Of a stretch of 64,000 bases of DNA, positions 24,699-33,204 are shown one piece after another. The DNA lies in the NCBI GenBank assembly GCA_000156115.1, contig DS995276.1:314017-378016 (forward strand), given 5' to 3'. Every line of letters starts with the position of its first letter. Position 1 is the first letter of the stretch. Position numbers and translations under genes: made by a program. The notes beneath the pieces are model-generated. The model did no database searches and had not been told where the DNA came from. It saw only the letters and a list, made by a program, of their open reading frames with translations. The DNA comes from Rhodobacteraceae bacterium HTCC2083 (GTDB lineage Bacteria; Pseudomonadota; Alphaproteobacteria; Rhodobacterales; Rhodobacteraceae).

Positions 24699-26249
24699 AT
24701 GTGGAAAAGATCCAATTGTCTAGCGCTGACAGCTTTGCTGTTCGGCAGCGTCATTTTTGCGGACCAAGACGTTACAAGTGCCAAAACCACATGGAAATTC
24801 GGCGATCCACACCTCAATGTTATTGCCCGCACACCCGAAGAGAGCGCGCGCATAAAGGCCGTCACAGCATCCTCTTCCAATTTCACCAAAGCACATCGTT
24901 TTGAGGCCAAATCCGCAGGTGCCGCGACCGTGCGAGCGCGAACAAGCGCTGACGCGTTTTCCCAAGCCTCCGCTAACATCTCCTTTGAAGATGAGCTTAA
25001 TTTCAAAGTCGGCAACGGCCTATTTCGCAAACTCTGGGTGTCCTCGCCTTCTTCCACTTTGGCCTCTGACGGGCTTGGCCCGCTTTATAACGCGCGCTCT
25101 TGCCAGCGATGCCACATCAAAGACGGTCGCGGCCATCCCCCCGAAAACGAACAGGACAACGCCATTTCAATGTTCTTGCGCGTTTCGATCCCAGCACCAA
25201 GCGACGCGGAAATCAGAGAGATCGAAGGCTATATCGCGACAGCAGCAGAGCCGACTTATGGCAAGCAGCTGCAAGATTTCGCCGTCCAAGGCTTTGATGC
25301 TGAATACCGCCTTGATATCACCTATGAGGAAGAGATCATCACCCTCGCGGATGGCACTGAAGTTTCGCTGCGCCACCCCACATATAAGGCCGAAAATCTT
25401 GGATATGGGCCAATGCACCCCAATGCGATGCTCTCCCCGCGCGTTGCGCCGCAGATGATTGGTCTTGGCTTGCTAGAGGCTATTCCCACCACGGACATTC
25501 TCGCAGTTGCGGACCCCGATGATCTGAATGGCGATGGAATTTCTGGACGGCCCAACGTTGTTTGGTCGGTTGAATACGATCAACCTATGCTGGGCCGTTT
25601 CGGGCTCAAGGCTGGCAATCCAACAATCAAGCAGCAATCAGCCGAAGCTTTTGCGGGCGACATTGGCATCTCCAGCCCGCTTTTTCCTGACGGCGCGGGC
25701 GAGTGCACCGATGCGCAGATAAAATGTCAAAACGCAATCCACGGTGACGGTGATGCGCGCGGCACTGAGATTGACGCAGAAGGCTTAGATCTCGTCGCCT
25801 TTTACAGCAGCAACCTTGCCGTTCCTGCGCGGCGTGGCGCTGATACCCCTGAAGTCTTGCGTGGCAAACAAATGTTTTATGAAACAGGCTGCACTGCCTG
25901 TCACACGCCAAGCTTTGTCACCCATCGGTTAGAGGATCGCGCTGAGCAGAGCTTTCAACTGATTTGGCCCTATTCCGATATGTTGCTGCACGATATGGGC
26001 CCTGCCCTTGCCGACAACCGCCCCGAAGCGCGCGCGACCGGGCAAGAATGGCGCACGCCGCCACTTTGGGGGGTTGGGCTGACGGAGCAAGTGAATAGTC
26101 ACACGTATTTCTTGCACGATGGCCGTGCGCGCTCGCTTCTAGAGGCTGTTTTGTGGCATGGTGGCGAAGCCGCGAGCCAACGCGATGCTGTGATTGGGAT
26201 GAGCACTCTTGAGCGCGACGCGTTGCTCAAATTCTTGGAGAGTCTATGA
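24699..26249 (+). CDS. Di-haem c-type oxidoreductase (DHOR, DUF1111 family)
   Basis: A protein of 516 residues from ATG 24699; a GTG seven codons upstream (24678) is possible. A signal peptide is followed by two haem c motifs, CQRCH in SCQRCHIKDGRGHPP and CTACH in TGCTACHTP. The family motifs GLGLLEAIP and DLNGDGISGRPN are present. DHOR proteins are periplasmic and occur in the imelysin gene set with DUF1513. The stop overlaps the second imelysin start (ATGA). A redox role on iron or its ligand is likely but unproven. Confidence 0.85.
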   Translation: MWKRSNCLALTALLFGSVIFADQDVTSAKTTWKFGDPHLNVIARTPEESARIKAVTASSSNFTKAHRFEAKSAGAATVRARTSADAFSQASANISFEDELNFKVGNGLFRKLWVSSPSSTLASDGLGPLYNARSCQRCHIKDGRGHPPENEQDNAISMFLRVSIPAPSDAEIREIEGYIATAAEPTYGKQLQDFAVQGFDAEYRLDITYEEEIITLADGTEVSLRHPTYKAENLGYGPMHPNAMLSPRVAPQMIGLGLLEAIPTTDILAVADPDDLNGDGISGRPNVVWSVEYDQPMLGRFGLKAGNPTIKQQSAEAFAGDIGISSPLFPDGAGECTDAQIKCQNAIHGDGDARGTEIDAEGLDLVAFYSSNLAVPARRGADTPEVLRGKQMFYETGCTACHTPSFVTHRLEDRAEQSFQLIWPYSDMLLHDMGPALADNRPEARATGQEWRTPPLWGVGLTEQVNSHTYFLHDGRARSLLEAVLWHGGEAASQRDAVIGMSTLERDALLKFLESL

Positions 26250-27261
26250 AACGATTTGCCCTCGCTTTGGCCGTTTTGATGACACCAATCGCAAGTCAGG
26301 CGGAGACGCGCCGCGAGACAATCGCAACCGTCATTGACACACACATCCTCCCGGGGTTCGAGCAGCTCGCACTTAGCACAAAGGCTTTGTCCAAGCAGGC
26401 AACCGATGCGTGCGATCCCACATCGGAGAGGCTTCGGGCAAGCTATCATATCGCATTTGATACCTGGATCTCTGCAAGCCATTTGCGGTTTGGCCGGACA
26501 GAAGTCGAGGATCGCGCATTTGCCTTGGCGTTTTGACCCGATCCACGCGGCGTGACACCGCGCACGCTTCAACGCCTGATCACCACGCAGGATCGGTTGC
26601 CAAATCGGTGGGCGACTACGCTCAAGTGTCTATCGCCGCACGCGGGTTTTACGCCTTAGAGTTTTTGTTATTTGATGACGCATTCTTGGCAACGGATGCG
26701 CCTGAGTATCACTGCACACTTGTTCAAACGATCAGCGCAGACATCGCCGCAACCTCACAAGATATCCTAGGGAATTGGACAGAAACCTACGCCAATAAGA
26801 TGCGCAATCCGTCGCCTGATAGCCTTTATCAAAGTAATGAAGAGGTGCTGCAAGAACTGTTCAAAGCCCTCTCGGCTGGTTTGCAATTCACCTCCGAGAC
26901 ACGTCTTGGTCGCCCGCTTGGAACATTCGATCGCCCACGTGCCAAACGCGCTGAAGCGCGGCGCTCTGCGCGGTCCTCGAAACACGTTAAGCTCAGCTTA
27001 AAAGCCCTTAATGAACTCACGGTGGCGCTGTCTGAGGCGGATGATGTCTTGAGTGATAAACTCGACAAAGGGTTCAAGAAAGCGCTCGCAAAGCTCTCTG
27101 ATCTAAATGATCCGACCTTCGCCAGCTTATTAGAGCCGCAAACCCGCATCAAAGTCAAAGTCATTCAGCAATCAGTCGACGCGGTACGTGCCATTGTGCG
27201 TGCAGAGCTTGGGCCCTCTTTAAGCGTTGCCGCCGGTTTCAATTCGCTTGACGGTGATTGA
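26246..27261 (+). pseudogene. Second imelysin, broken by TGA and a frameshift
   Basis: A signal peptide (ending SQA) and the first bundle with HLRFGRTEVEDRAFALAF are followed by TGA at 26534-26536, where homologues have Trp (FWPDPRG). The same frame then continues PDPRGVTPRTLQRLITTQD, after which homology moves to the next frame at about 26590 (SVAKSVGDYAQVSIAARGF, ALEFLLFDDAF) and runs to 27261. Two lesions make a working protein unlikely. The second part is long and otherwise clean, so decay is recent. Confidence 0.7.
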
Positions 27262-28339
27262 TAGGCAGGGTCGACGCCAGTTTCTTGCGGGCATGCTTGC
27301 CGCTGGCTTGACCCCAAAACCGACTTGGGCAGATGTCGGCTCACCTGCTTTTTTGTCGGCTGCTGCGATTTCAGATGGCAGCTACGTTCTGTGTGGTCTC
27401 AACGCTAATTTGCAGGTCCGCTTTCAAGTCCCCCTGCCCGCGCGAGGTCATGCTGCAGCCAGCCATCCGATCCGGCCCGAAGCTGTCGCCTTCGCGCACA
27501 GACCTGGTACGTTTGCCGTTGTGATAGATTGCCTTACGGGTGCGCAGAAAGCAATTTTACACGCTCCAAAGGGACGGCATTTTTACGGCCACGGTGTATT
27601 TTCTGCTGATGGAGGTTTGCTGTTCACAACTGAAAACGATTTTGATGCGGGCCAAGGTCGGATCGGTGTTTGGGATGCTCGCAACGGCTACCAACGCGTT
27701 GATGAGTGGCGCAGTGGCGGCATCGGTCCGCATGACATCAAACGCCTTCCGAACACGGACACGCTGGTTGTTGCGAATGGTGGGATAGACACGCATCCGG
27801 ATACGGGGCGCACGAAACTCAACATCGCGACGATGGCACCCAACCTTTCCTATATCGAAGATGGCAAGCAATTAGAGGTCGCGCGTCTTGAGCCAACGCT
27901 CCGTAAAAGCTCAATCCGCCACCTCGCCGTCAACCACAATGGCAGCGTCGCATTTGGGATGCAGTGGCAAGGCGATATACCAGCGCCCGCATTAGTTGGG
28001 GTTCATAAACGAGGTGTAGACATACATTTGATGCGCGCAGGCCCTAATCAAACCCGCGCGATGCGAGGATATATTGGCAGCGTAGCGTTTTCCAAAGATG
28101 GCAAAACAATCGCGGCGACTTCCCCTAGGGGTGGTTTGCTACAAATCTTTGAAACACTAAACCAAGAGTTAATTGCCAGCGTCCCCATCGCAGACGTCTC
28201 TGGCGTGAGCATGTTGAACGATACTTTTGTGGCAAGCTCTGGTGGTGGCATCCTGATAAATCTTGCGGATAACAGCAATGCAAATGTGGCGCAGTCAAAT
28301 TTCGCTTGGGATAATCATCTCGTGAGCCTTCAAATGTAA
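27254..28339 (+). CDS. DUF1513 protein with Tat signal
   Basis: A protein of about 361 residues with a twin-arginine signal at its start (RQGRRQFLAGMLAAGL) and a beta-propeller-like body: HGVFSADGGLLFTTENDFD, then PHDIKRLPNTDTLVVANGG and RGYIGSVAFSKDGKTIAATS. This matches DUF1513, the fourth member of the imelysin/DHOR gene set. GTG 27254 fits best, overlapping the previous stop by eight bases; in-frame TTG codons at 27248 and 27227 are alternatives. Export folded to the periplasm is expected. Confidence 0.8.
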   Translation: MIDRQGRRQFLAGMLAAGLTPKPTWADVGSPAFLSAAAISDGSYVLCGLNANLQVRFQVPLPARGHAAASHPIRPEAVAFAHRPGTFAVVIDCLTGAQKAILHAPKGRHFYGHGVFSADGGLLFTTENDFDAGQGRIGVWDARNGYQRVDEWRSGGIGPHDIKRLPNTDTLVVANGGIDTHPDTGRTKLNIATMAPNLSYIEDGKQLEVARLEPTLRKSSIRHLAVNHNGSVAFGMQWQGDIPAPALVGVHKRGVDIHLMRAGPNQTRAMRGYIGSVAFSKDGKTIAATSPRGGLLQIFETLNQELIASVPIADVSGVSMLNDTFVASSGGGILINLADNSNANVAQSNFAWDNHLVSLQM

Positions 28340-28475
28340 ACTTGAGGCAGAATATGAATGTCACTATTTATTGACAAGTACGCCAAACGCATTGATCTAG
28401 CTTGTTTAAATTATAATATCCTATAGATATAATCAGGAATAGGGAGCGCTGATTCCGCTCCCAGAGGATGTTGAT

Positions 28476-28898
28476 ATGGTCGCAATTCGCTTTATTGATT
28501 TGCCAGATACCGTCGCCGCACCGGAGCACAGCTTAGGCGCGATCGCACTTCTGAATTATTTGCGTTTTATCTCAATGAGTTGCCGCTCAAAACCGCAGAC
28601 CAATCTATTTGAGGCTTGCGCGCTACTTCATGTTGCACGATCCACCGAGCGCGATGCCCATGCCGACGTGCTTATGCGCTGTTTGAACGAAGCCTTGGGC
28701 AAGCCTGCGAAACTGTTTGGGCCTGCCACGACAGAAGTTTCGTTTGACGAAAAATGGCTCATGCAGTTTGCGCTCGCCTCCAAAGCGCAGGACGAAGCGA
28801 GCCTGCAATTTTTATTGAATTCCCGTGTGAGCCCCGAAAATAGGCGTTTGGTCCGCTTTCTGATGGCCCGGATTTCCGAGTATTTCTATCTAGTTTAG
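28476..28898 (+). CDS. Unknown protein next to iron genes
   Basis: A 140-residue soluble, mostly helical protein starting MVAIRFIDLPDTVAAPEHSL. GGAG and AGAGGATG sequences upstream give a good start. A central segment LHVARSTERDAHADVLMRCL may form a helical pair. No family recognised. It ends inside the ICE motif before dps, so regulator binding there would touch its last codons. Confidence 0.6.
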   Translation: MVAIRFIDLPDTVAAPEHSLGAIALLNYLRFISMSCRSKPQTNLFEACALLHVARSTERDAHADVLMRCLNEALGKPAKLFGPATTEVSFDEKWLMQFALASKAQDEASLQFLLNSRVSPENRRLVRFLMARISEYFYLV

Positions 28899-28910
28899 AA
28901 TTATTCTAAA
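28894..28910. promoter_or_regulatory. Perfect Irr-type ICE motif
   Basis: TTTAGAATTATTCTAAA is an exact inverted repeat matching the published iron-control element consensus TTTAGAA-N3-TTCTAAA bound by Irr in alphaproteobacteria. It overlaps the TAG stop (28896-28898) of the upstream gene and lies about 97 bases before the dps start. Irr commonly represses iron storage genes under iron limitation through such a site. Confidence 0.65.
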
Positions 28911-29006
28911 AAGTTCTTGCCTTCTGCGCGACGTTGCCTATGTAGCGGATAACGCCAGCCAGCACGCCTGCAAGCCAGCGACATCATTACATTAAGGGAA
29001 CTTAAA

Positions 29007-29477
29007 ATGACCCAGACTGCTGTTGCTTTGTCCACAGATGCCCGCGCCGCTGTTGTGGAAGCGCTCAATCAATCCGTTGCTGAAACTGCTGTGACAACGA
29101 TGCTTGCCCAGAACTTTCACTGGAACGTGACGGGCATGTGCTTTGACCCGCTGCATGATTTGTTCCAGAAGATTTATGAAGACCATTTCATCGCGCAAGA
29201 CGATCTTGCAGAGCGCGTGAAAGCGCTGGATGCGCATGCCGAGGGCACCCTTGCCGGCATGCTCACACGCTCCAAGGTGAGAGAGCATGATGGGCATGCA
29301 ACCGACAAAGAGATGATCAAAACGATGCAGGACGCACAGGAAACGCTAGCAGCGACCCTGGCGGGCGCAGGTGCAATCGCGGCAGATCACGGTGATACAT
29401 TGACCGAAGATCTCTGCATCGCGCGCGGTCAGGTCCATGAGAAATTTGCTTGGTTTCTACGGTCACATCTGGCGTAA
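29007..29477 (+). CDS. dps: Dps-family ferritin-like DNA-protecting protein
   Basis: A 156-residue protein with the Dps ferroxidase region: NFHWNVTGMCFDPLHDLFQ with the His and Asp ligands, followed by IYEDHFIAQDDLAERVKALD. Length and four-helix pattern are normal. It stores iron using hydrogen peroxide and protects DNA. A ribosome site (AAGGGAAC) precedes ATG 29007. The upstream ICE motif suggests iron control by Irr. Confidence 0.9.
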   Translation: MTQTAVALSTDARAAVVEALNQSVAETAVTTMLAQNFHWNVTGMCFDPLHDLFQKIYEDHFIAQDDLAERVKALDAHAEGTLAGMLTRSKVREHDGHATDKEMIKTMQDAQETLAATLAGAGAIAADHGDTLTEDLCIARGQVHEKFAWFLRSHLA

Positions 29478-29561
29478 TCACTAGATAAGAGGCGAAGGAA
29501 GCCACCGAACTGCACGCCACCTAACAGGCAGCACAGCAGTCCGGCAGCCACCAGAGCGAGG

Positions 29562-29819
29562 TCAAGCCACGTCCCTTACAGCGGCGGCGGGCTTGACCTT
29601 TTTCTTTAGGCACTTTTGCAAATATTGCGGTGCCCAATGTCGATATTTCCCAAGATGCGATTGCTGACCCACCAACATTTCCACGAAGGCTCTGCGGTGT
29701 TTGTCTTTTTTCAGCTGTTTGAACAAGGATTTCTGCGCCTTTGTCATCGAACATCCGATGCAATGACCTTCGCGTTTGAACTTGCACACGTCGATGCAAG
29801 GACTGGGGGTTTTGCTCAT
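29562..29819 (-). CDS. DUF1289 protein
   Basis: An 85-residue protein with the DUF1289 Cys pattern near the N-terminus: PCIDVCKF then GHCIGCSMT, a four-Cys set that may bind a metal. The C-terminal half is basic and helical. It converges with dps. Function not established for the family. Confidence 0.78.
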   Translation of the reverse strand: MSKTPSPCIDVCKFKREGHCIGCSMTKAQKSLFKQLKKDKHRRAFVEMLVGQQSHLGKYRHWAPQYLQKCLKKKVKPAAAVRDVA

Positions 29820-29885
29820 ACCGTGCTTCGCTCTACAATTTAGGTGGGTGCAAAAATTGCTGGGGTGATCGCTTACGCGTGTAAC

Positions 29886-29902
29886 TTGATAGATTTAGTC
29901 GG
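29886..29902. promoter_or_regulatory. Imperfect iron box before permease gene
   Basis: TTGATAGATTTAGTCGG shares TGATAGATTTA with the box at 21685 and deviates from TGA-N9-TCA by one base (TCG). It lies about 95 bases upstream of the Fbp-type permease start. Confidence 0.35.
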
Positions 29903-29994
29903 ATAAGTCAATTCCGAGCTAAATAATCAGACTATTTTTCCACCGCCCCGCAAGGTAAACAGGCCCCAAAGAAACTTGCATTTGGCTCAGAAAA

Positions 29995-31623
29995 ATGAAC
30001 AAATATTTCATTTCGGGGATTTCCTTGCTCGTAATCGCAATCTGTTTGCTGCCTATTGTCGGTGTCATCGCAGCCGCCGCCTTGGGCACATTAGAAACGC
30101 TGAGCCAACTGGCCGACACCGTGCTTTGGCGCTACACATGGACGACATTGATCTTGGTTGTTTTGGTCGCCTCTGGCAGCATGGTGATAGGCACGTTGAC
30201 CGCTTGGCTTATCGCAACGTCGGAATTCGCAGGGCGTCGCTTTTTCGAGATCGCGTTGGTCGTGCCATTAGCCTTCCCTGCCTATGTGCTGGCCTATGCC
30301 TACACCGATATCCTCGATCATCCCGGCATCGTTCAATCGAGCCTGCGCAATCTAATGGGTTGGGGCCCGCGCGACTATTGGTTTCCTGAGATTCGCTCTC
30401 TGGGCGGTGCGGCCTTGATGCTGACGCTCGTTTTATACCCCTATGTCTATCTGCTCGCGCGCTCTTCCTTTCGTATGCAGGCCGCAACGCCTTTTTATGC
30501 CGCACGCTCGCTTGGGTCATCCCCTACAAATGCATTTTTGCGTGTATCTTTGCCCATCGCGCGCCCAGCAATTGCGGGGGGAAGTCTGCTAGTGATCATG
30601 GAAACCATCGCGGACTTTGGCACGGTCGCTCATTTCAGTGTGCAAACTTATGCGACGGGTATCTACACAAGTTGGTTTGGCATGGCAGATCGTGGTGCAG
30701 CGGCGCAACTCGCTGTTGGATTATTGGCATTTGCCCTACTAGTAGCACTCTTGGAATACATTAATCGCGGCACGGCGCGCTACGCAATGAAGGGGTGCCA
30801 AGAAACCTTCGCGCGCTTTTCACTGTCACGCAGAAAAGCACTGGCCGCGCAGATTATTTGCGCTTTTCCGGTCCTTCTGGGCGTGATCATTCCGACTGTG
30901 ACGCTGATTACGATGGGGTTGAAATCGGAACAAAATATCTTTTCCAGTCGCTATTTACATTTCATCCAAAATTCTTTGACGCTGGCGAGCATTGCTGCCC
31001 TTGTCACCGTCGCAGCTGCGATCATGATCGGTACGTTTAACCGCGTTGCGTCCAACAAACTCTCGCTCGCATCCCTATTTATTGGCCGTCTTGGCTATGC
31101 AGTACCGGGCGGTGTGATTGCAGTCGGTTTACTGGTGCCATTCGCAGGCTTTGACAACTGGCTTGATGCGCGCATGGAGGGGCTGTTTGGCATTTCAACT
31201 GGCCTGCTTATCTCAGGCTCGATCTGGCTCTTGATCGGCGCTTATATGACCCGTTTTCTCGCGGCCGCGATTGGTGCCTATGATAGTGGCCTATCAAGCG
31301 TGACGCCAAACATTGATGCGGCTGCTCGTGTTTTGGGTCGTACTGCTTGGGGCACTGTGCGCGATATTCATTTACCAGTGCTGCGGCCTAGCATCCTGAC
31401 AGCCCTCTTGATCGTTTTTGTAGACACTGTGAAAGAGCTCCCCGCAACACTGATCTTGCGTCCTTTCAACTATGACACGCTCGCTGTGCAAGCGTTTCGC
31501 CTTGCCTCTGATGAACGGCTTGAGGGTGCAGCTGTACCAAGCCTGATCATCGCTGCGATTGGGTTAGTGCCGGTAATTCTATTGTGTTTTCAAATCAGAG
31601 ACAACGGATCGAACAAGTCGTGA
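29995..31623 (+). CDS. Ferric-iron ABC transporter permease (FbpB type)
   Basis: A 542-residue permease made of two fused transmembrane domains, each with an EAA-type loop: ARSLGSSPTNAFLRVSLPIARPAIAG and AARVLGRTAWGTVRDIHLPVLRPSI. About twelve helices. This two-domain form is typical of FbpB/SfuB/HitB permeases for free Fe3+. The matching binding protein is at 34876-35892 on the other strand, and no FbpC ATPase is present in the window. A hairpin at 31624-31651 may terminate it. Confidence 0.87.
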   Translation: MNKYFISGISLLVIAICLLPIVGVIAAAALGTLETLSQLADTVLWRYTWTTLILVVLVASGSMVIGTLTAWLIATSEFAGRRFFEIALVVPLAFPAYVLAYAYTDILDHPGIVQSSLRNLMGWGPRDYWFPEIRSLGGAALMLTLVLYPYVYLLARSSFRMQAATPFYAARSLGSSPTNAFLRVSLPIARPAIAGGSLLVIMETIADFGTVAHFSVQTYATGIYTSWFGMADRGAAAQLAVGLLAFALLVALLEYINRGTARYAMKGCQETFARFSLSRRKALAAQIICAFPVLLGVIIPTVTLITMGLKSEQNIFSSRYLHFIQNSLTLASIAALVTVAAAIMIGTFNRVASNKLSLASLFIGRLGYAVPGGVIAVGLLVPFAGFDNWLDARMEGLFGISTGLLISGSIWLLIGAYMTRFLAAAIGAYDSGLSSVTPNIDAAARVLGRTAWGTVRDIHLPVLRPSILTALLIVFVDTVKELPATLILRPFNYDTLAVQAFRLASDERLEGAAVPSLIIAAIGLVPVILLCFQIRDNGSNKS

Positions 31624-31651
31624 CGCTTACCGTTCTAATTGAATGTTAGCG

Positions 31652-32110
31652 TTAAGTTTCCTCGAACTCACTCAAAGATGGCATCGCTGGACAGGGGCTC
31701 AACGAGTCATCAATCACATCTGCAAGCGTCGTACGGTGTAGATACAAATGCACCTGAGCGCTCAGACTTTCCCACATTTTGTTGGACAAAACCTGTTCTA
31801 TCGATCCGCAATCTCCACCTTTCATACCCGCGCCAGTCGAAAGTGCATCAATATTTTCGTCGACCGCAAGAAGTATTTCCTCGATAGAAATTGCGCTTGC
31901 GTCGCGCGCAAGCTTGTATCCACCGCCGTGACCACGTGTTGAAACAACCAGATCATTTCGGCGGATCTTTGAAAAAAGCTGCTCAAGGTAGGCCAACGAA
32001 ATATCCTGTCTCCGGCTCACTTCTGCGATAGAGACTAAACCCTGGTGTTGATGTTTCGCGATGTCTACTAAGGAAACGAGCGCATAGCGACCTTTTGTAC
32101 TGAGTTTCAT
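31652..32110 (-). CDS. IscR-like Rrf2-family regulator with reduced cluster ligands
   Basis: A 152-residue Rrf2 protein: MKLSTKGRYALVSLVDIA, recognition helix DISLAYLEQLFSKIRRNDLV and wing STRGHGGGYKLARDASAISI, very like IscR. The classical three-Cys/one-His cluster region is reduced to GGDCGSIEQVLSNKMWESLS, so a single Cys remains; another Cys is near the C-terminus (LSPCPAMP). Rhodobacter sphaeroides IscR is reported to use a single-Cys cluster, so iron sensing is still possible. It is surrounded by iron genes and no suf/isc genes. Confidence 0.82.
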   Translation of the reverse strand: MKLSTKGRYALVSLVDIAKHQHQGLVSIAEVSRRQDISLAYLEQLFSKIRRNDLVVSTRGHGGGYKLARDASAISIEEILLAVDENIDALSTGAGMKGGDCGSIEQVLSNKMWESLSAQVHLYLHRTTLADVIDDSLSPCPAMPSLSEFEET

Positions 32111-32139
32111 GGCAATGCTTTCATTTCAACTCGGCAACC

Positions 32140-33132
32140 TTACTTTTCCCGTAACGCCTTTGAAACGAAGCGCACACTTCTTACAGAGTTACGTTTAAGG
32201 CGCTGATAAATCTCGCGCAAAGGGGCGAAGTAAAGGGTCGATAGTTCACTTGCAGATTGACGTTCTGAAGCAAGTAGGCCGAATTTCATGTCGTGTTGAC
32301 CCTCTGACACATACAAAGAACCGAAAAGCCAATCCCAAAGCGCCAACGCCGCGCCATAGTTCTTATCGAAGTGCTCCTCAGCGACAGAATGATGCAACTG
32401 GTGTTGCGCTGGTGAAATTAGAACATGCTCGACCCATTTGGGATAACGAATGTCGATGTGGGAATGACGCAGGTTGGAGCCGCTCACATGAAACATGAAG
32501 ACCAACACATTGACGCCGACGACCGTGTAAAGGTCTACCTGATCCCCAAACAGATAATAAAACACAGAAATCACACTGCCCTGCGCAACCGCGCTTCGCG
32601 AGGCGTAAAGAATGCCTTCCAGCGGATGGATTCGGTAAACGGTCATGGGGGTCAGCGTCTCAGCAGAATGATGCACCTTGTGGATGGACCAGAGCATCGG
32701 CCATTTGTGCATCCAGCGATGCACGAGGTATTTGGTGAAGTCATCCGCCAAAAACATTGCCAGCGAGAACAGCGCAACAACCAGTGTTTTAGACGCATCG
32801 CTGTAGATACCCCACCACGTAAGATCACTGCGCACCAGCGCCATGTAGATCGCCGTGGCGATACCAACCTGGGTGAGCAAAAGCGGCGAAATGAACCCAG
32901 TGAACAGACGGTTGATCAAGAACACTTTGTAGTCCGCTATCGCGGAGCCGGAAAAGAACACCTTGCGATCAAAAATACGCGCAAGCGACTCACGCAAAGG
33001 CGTTTTGCGGAAAATAATTAGCCAGATCATGGCGATCAGAATGGACAATCCCAAGTAGCCAAAAAACAGACGTTTCTTGGGATTGGCAAAATCCGAGAAG
33101 AGCCCGAAGCCTAGATCGATCCACTCCATCAT
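32140..33132 (-). CDS. Fatty-acid hydroxylase/sterol desaturase-superfamily membrane protein
   Basis: A 330-residue membrane protein with the superfamily's di-iron His boxes: DFTKYLVHRWMHKWP, SIHKVHHSAE and SPAQHQLHHSV, plus a further His pair near GSNLRHSHID. Four to six hydrophobic segments precede and separate them. It lies downstream of the DUF4856 gene, beyond a hairpin. It would use iron and oxygen to hydroxylate or desaturate a lipid; the substrate is not evident. Either of two adjacent ATG codons (33132, 33129) could start it. Confidence 0.82.
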   Translation of the reverse strand: MMEWIDLGFGLFSDFANPKKRLFFGYLGLSILIAMIWLIIFRKTPLRESLARIFDRKVFFSGSAIADYKVFLINRLFTGFISPLLLTQVGIATAIYMALVRSDLTWWGIYSDASKTLVVALFSLAMFLADDFTKYLVHRWMHKWPMLWSIHKVHHSAETLTPMTVYRIHPLEGILYASRSAVAQGSVISVFYYLFGDQVDLYTVVGVNVLVFMFHVSGSNLRHSHIDIRYPKWVEHVLISPAQHQLHHSVAEEHFDKNYGAALALWDWLFGSLYVSEGQHDMKFGLLASERQSASELSTLYFAPLREIYQRLKRNSVRSVRFVSKALREK

Positions 33133-33152
33133 CCCTCTCCTCTCAATCGTAA

Positions 33153-33183
33153 AAGGGTGGCGCCACTAAAGAACGCCACCCTT
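33153..33183 (-). terminator. Hairpin terminator/attenuator after DUF4856 gene
   Basis: AAGGGTGGCG and CGCCACCCTT form a ten-base-pair stem with an eleven-base loop, followed on the minus strand by TTTT. It lies between the DUF4856 gene and the hydroxylase gene and may lower downstream expression. Confidence 0.7.
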
Positions 33184-33204
33184 CCGTGGAACCAAACGTA
33201 GTGC

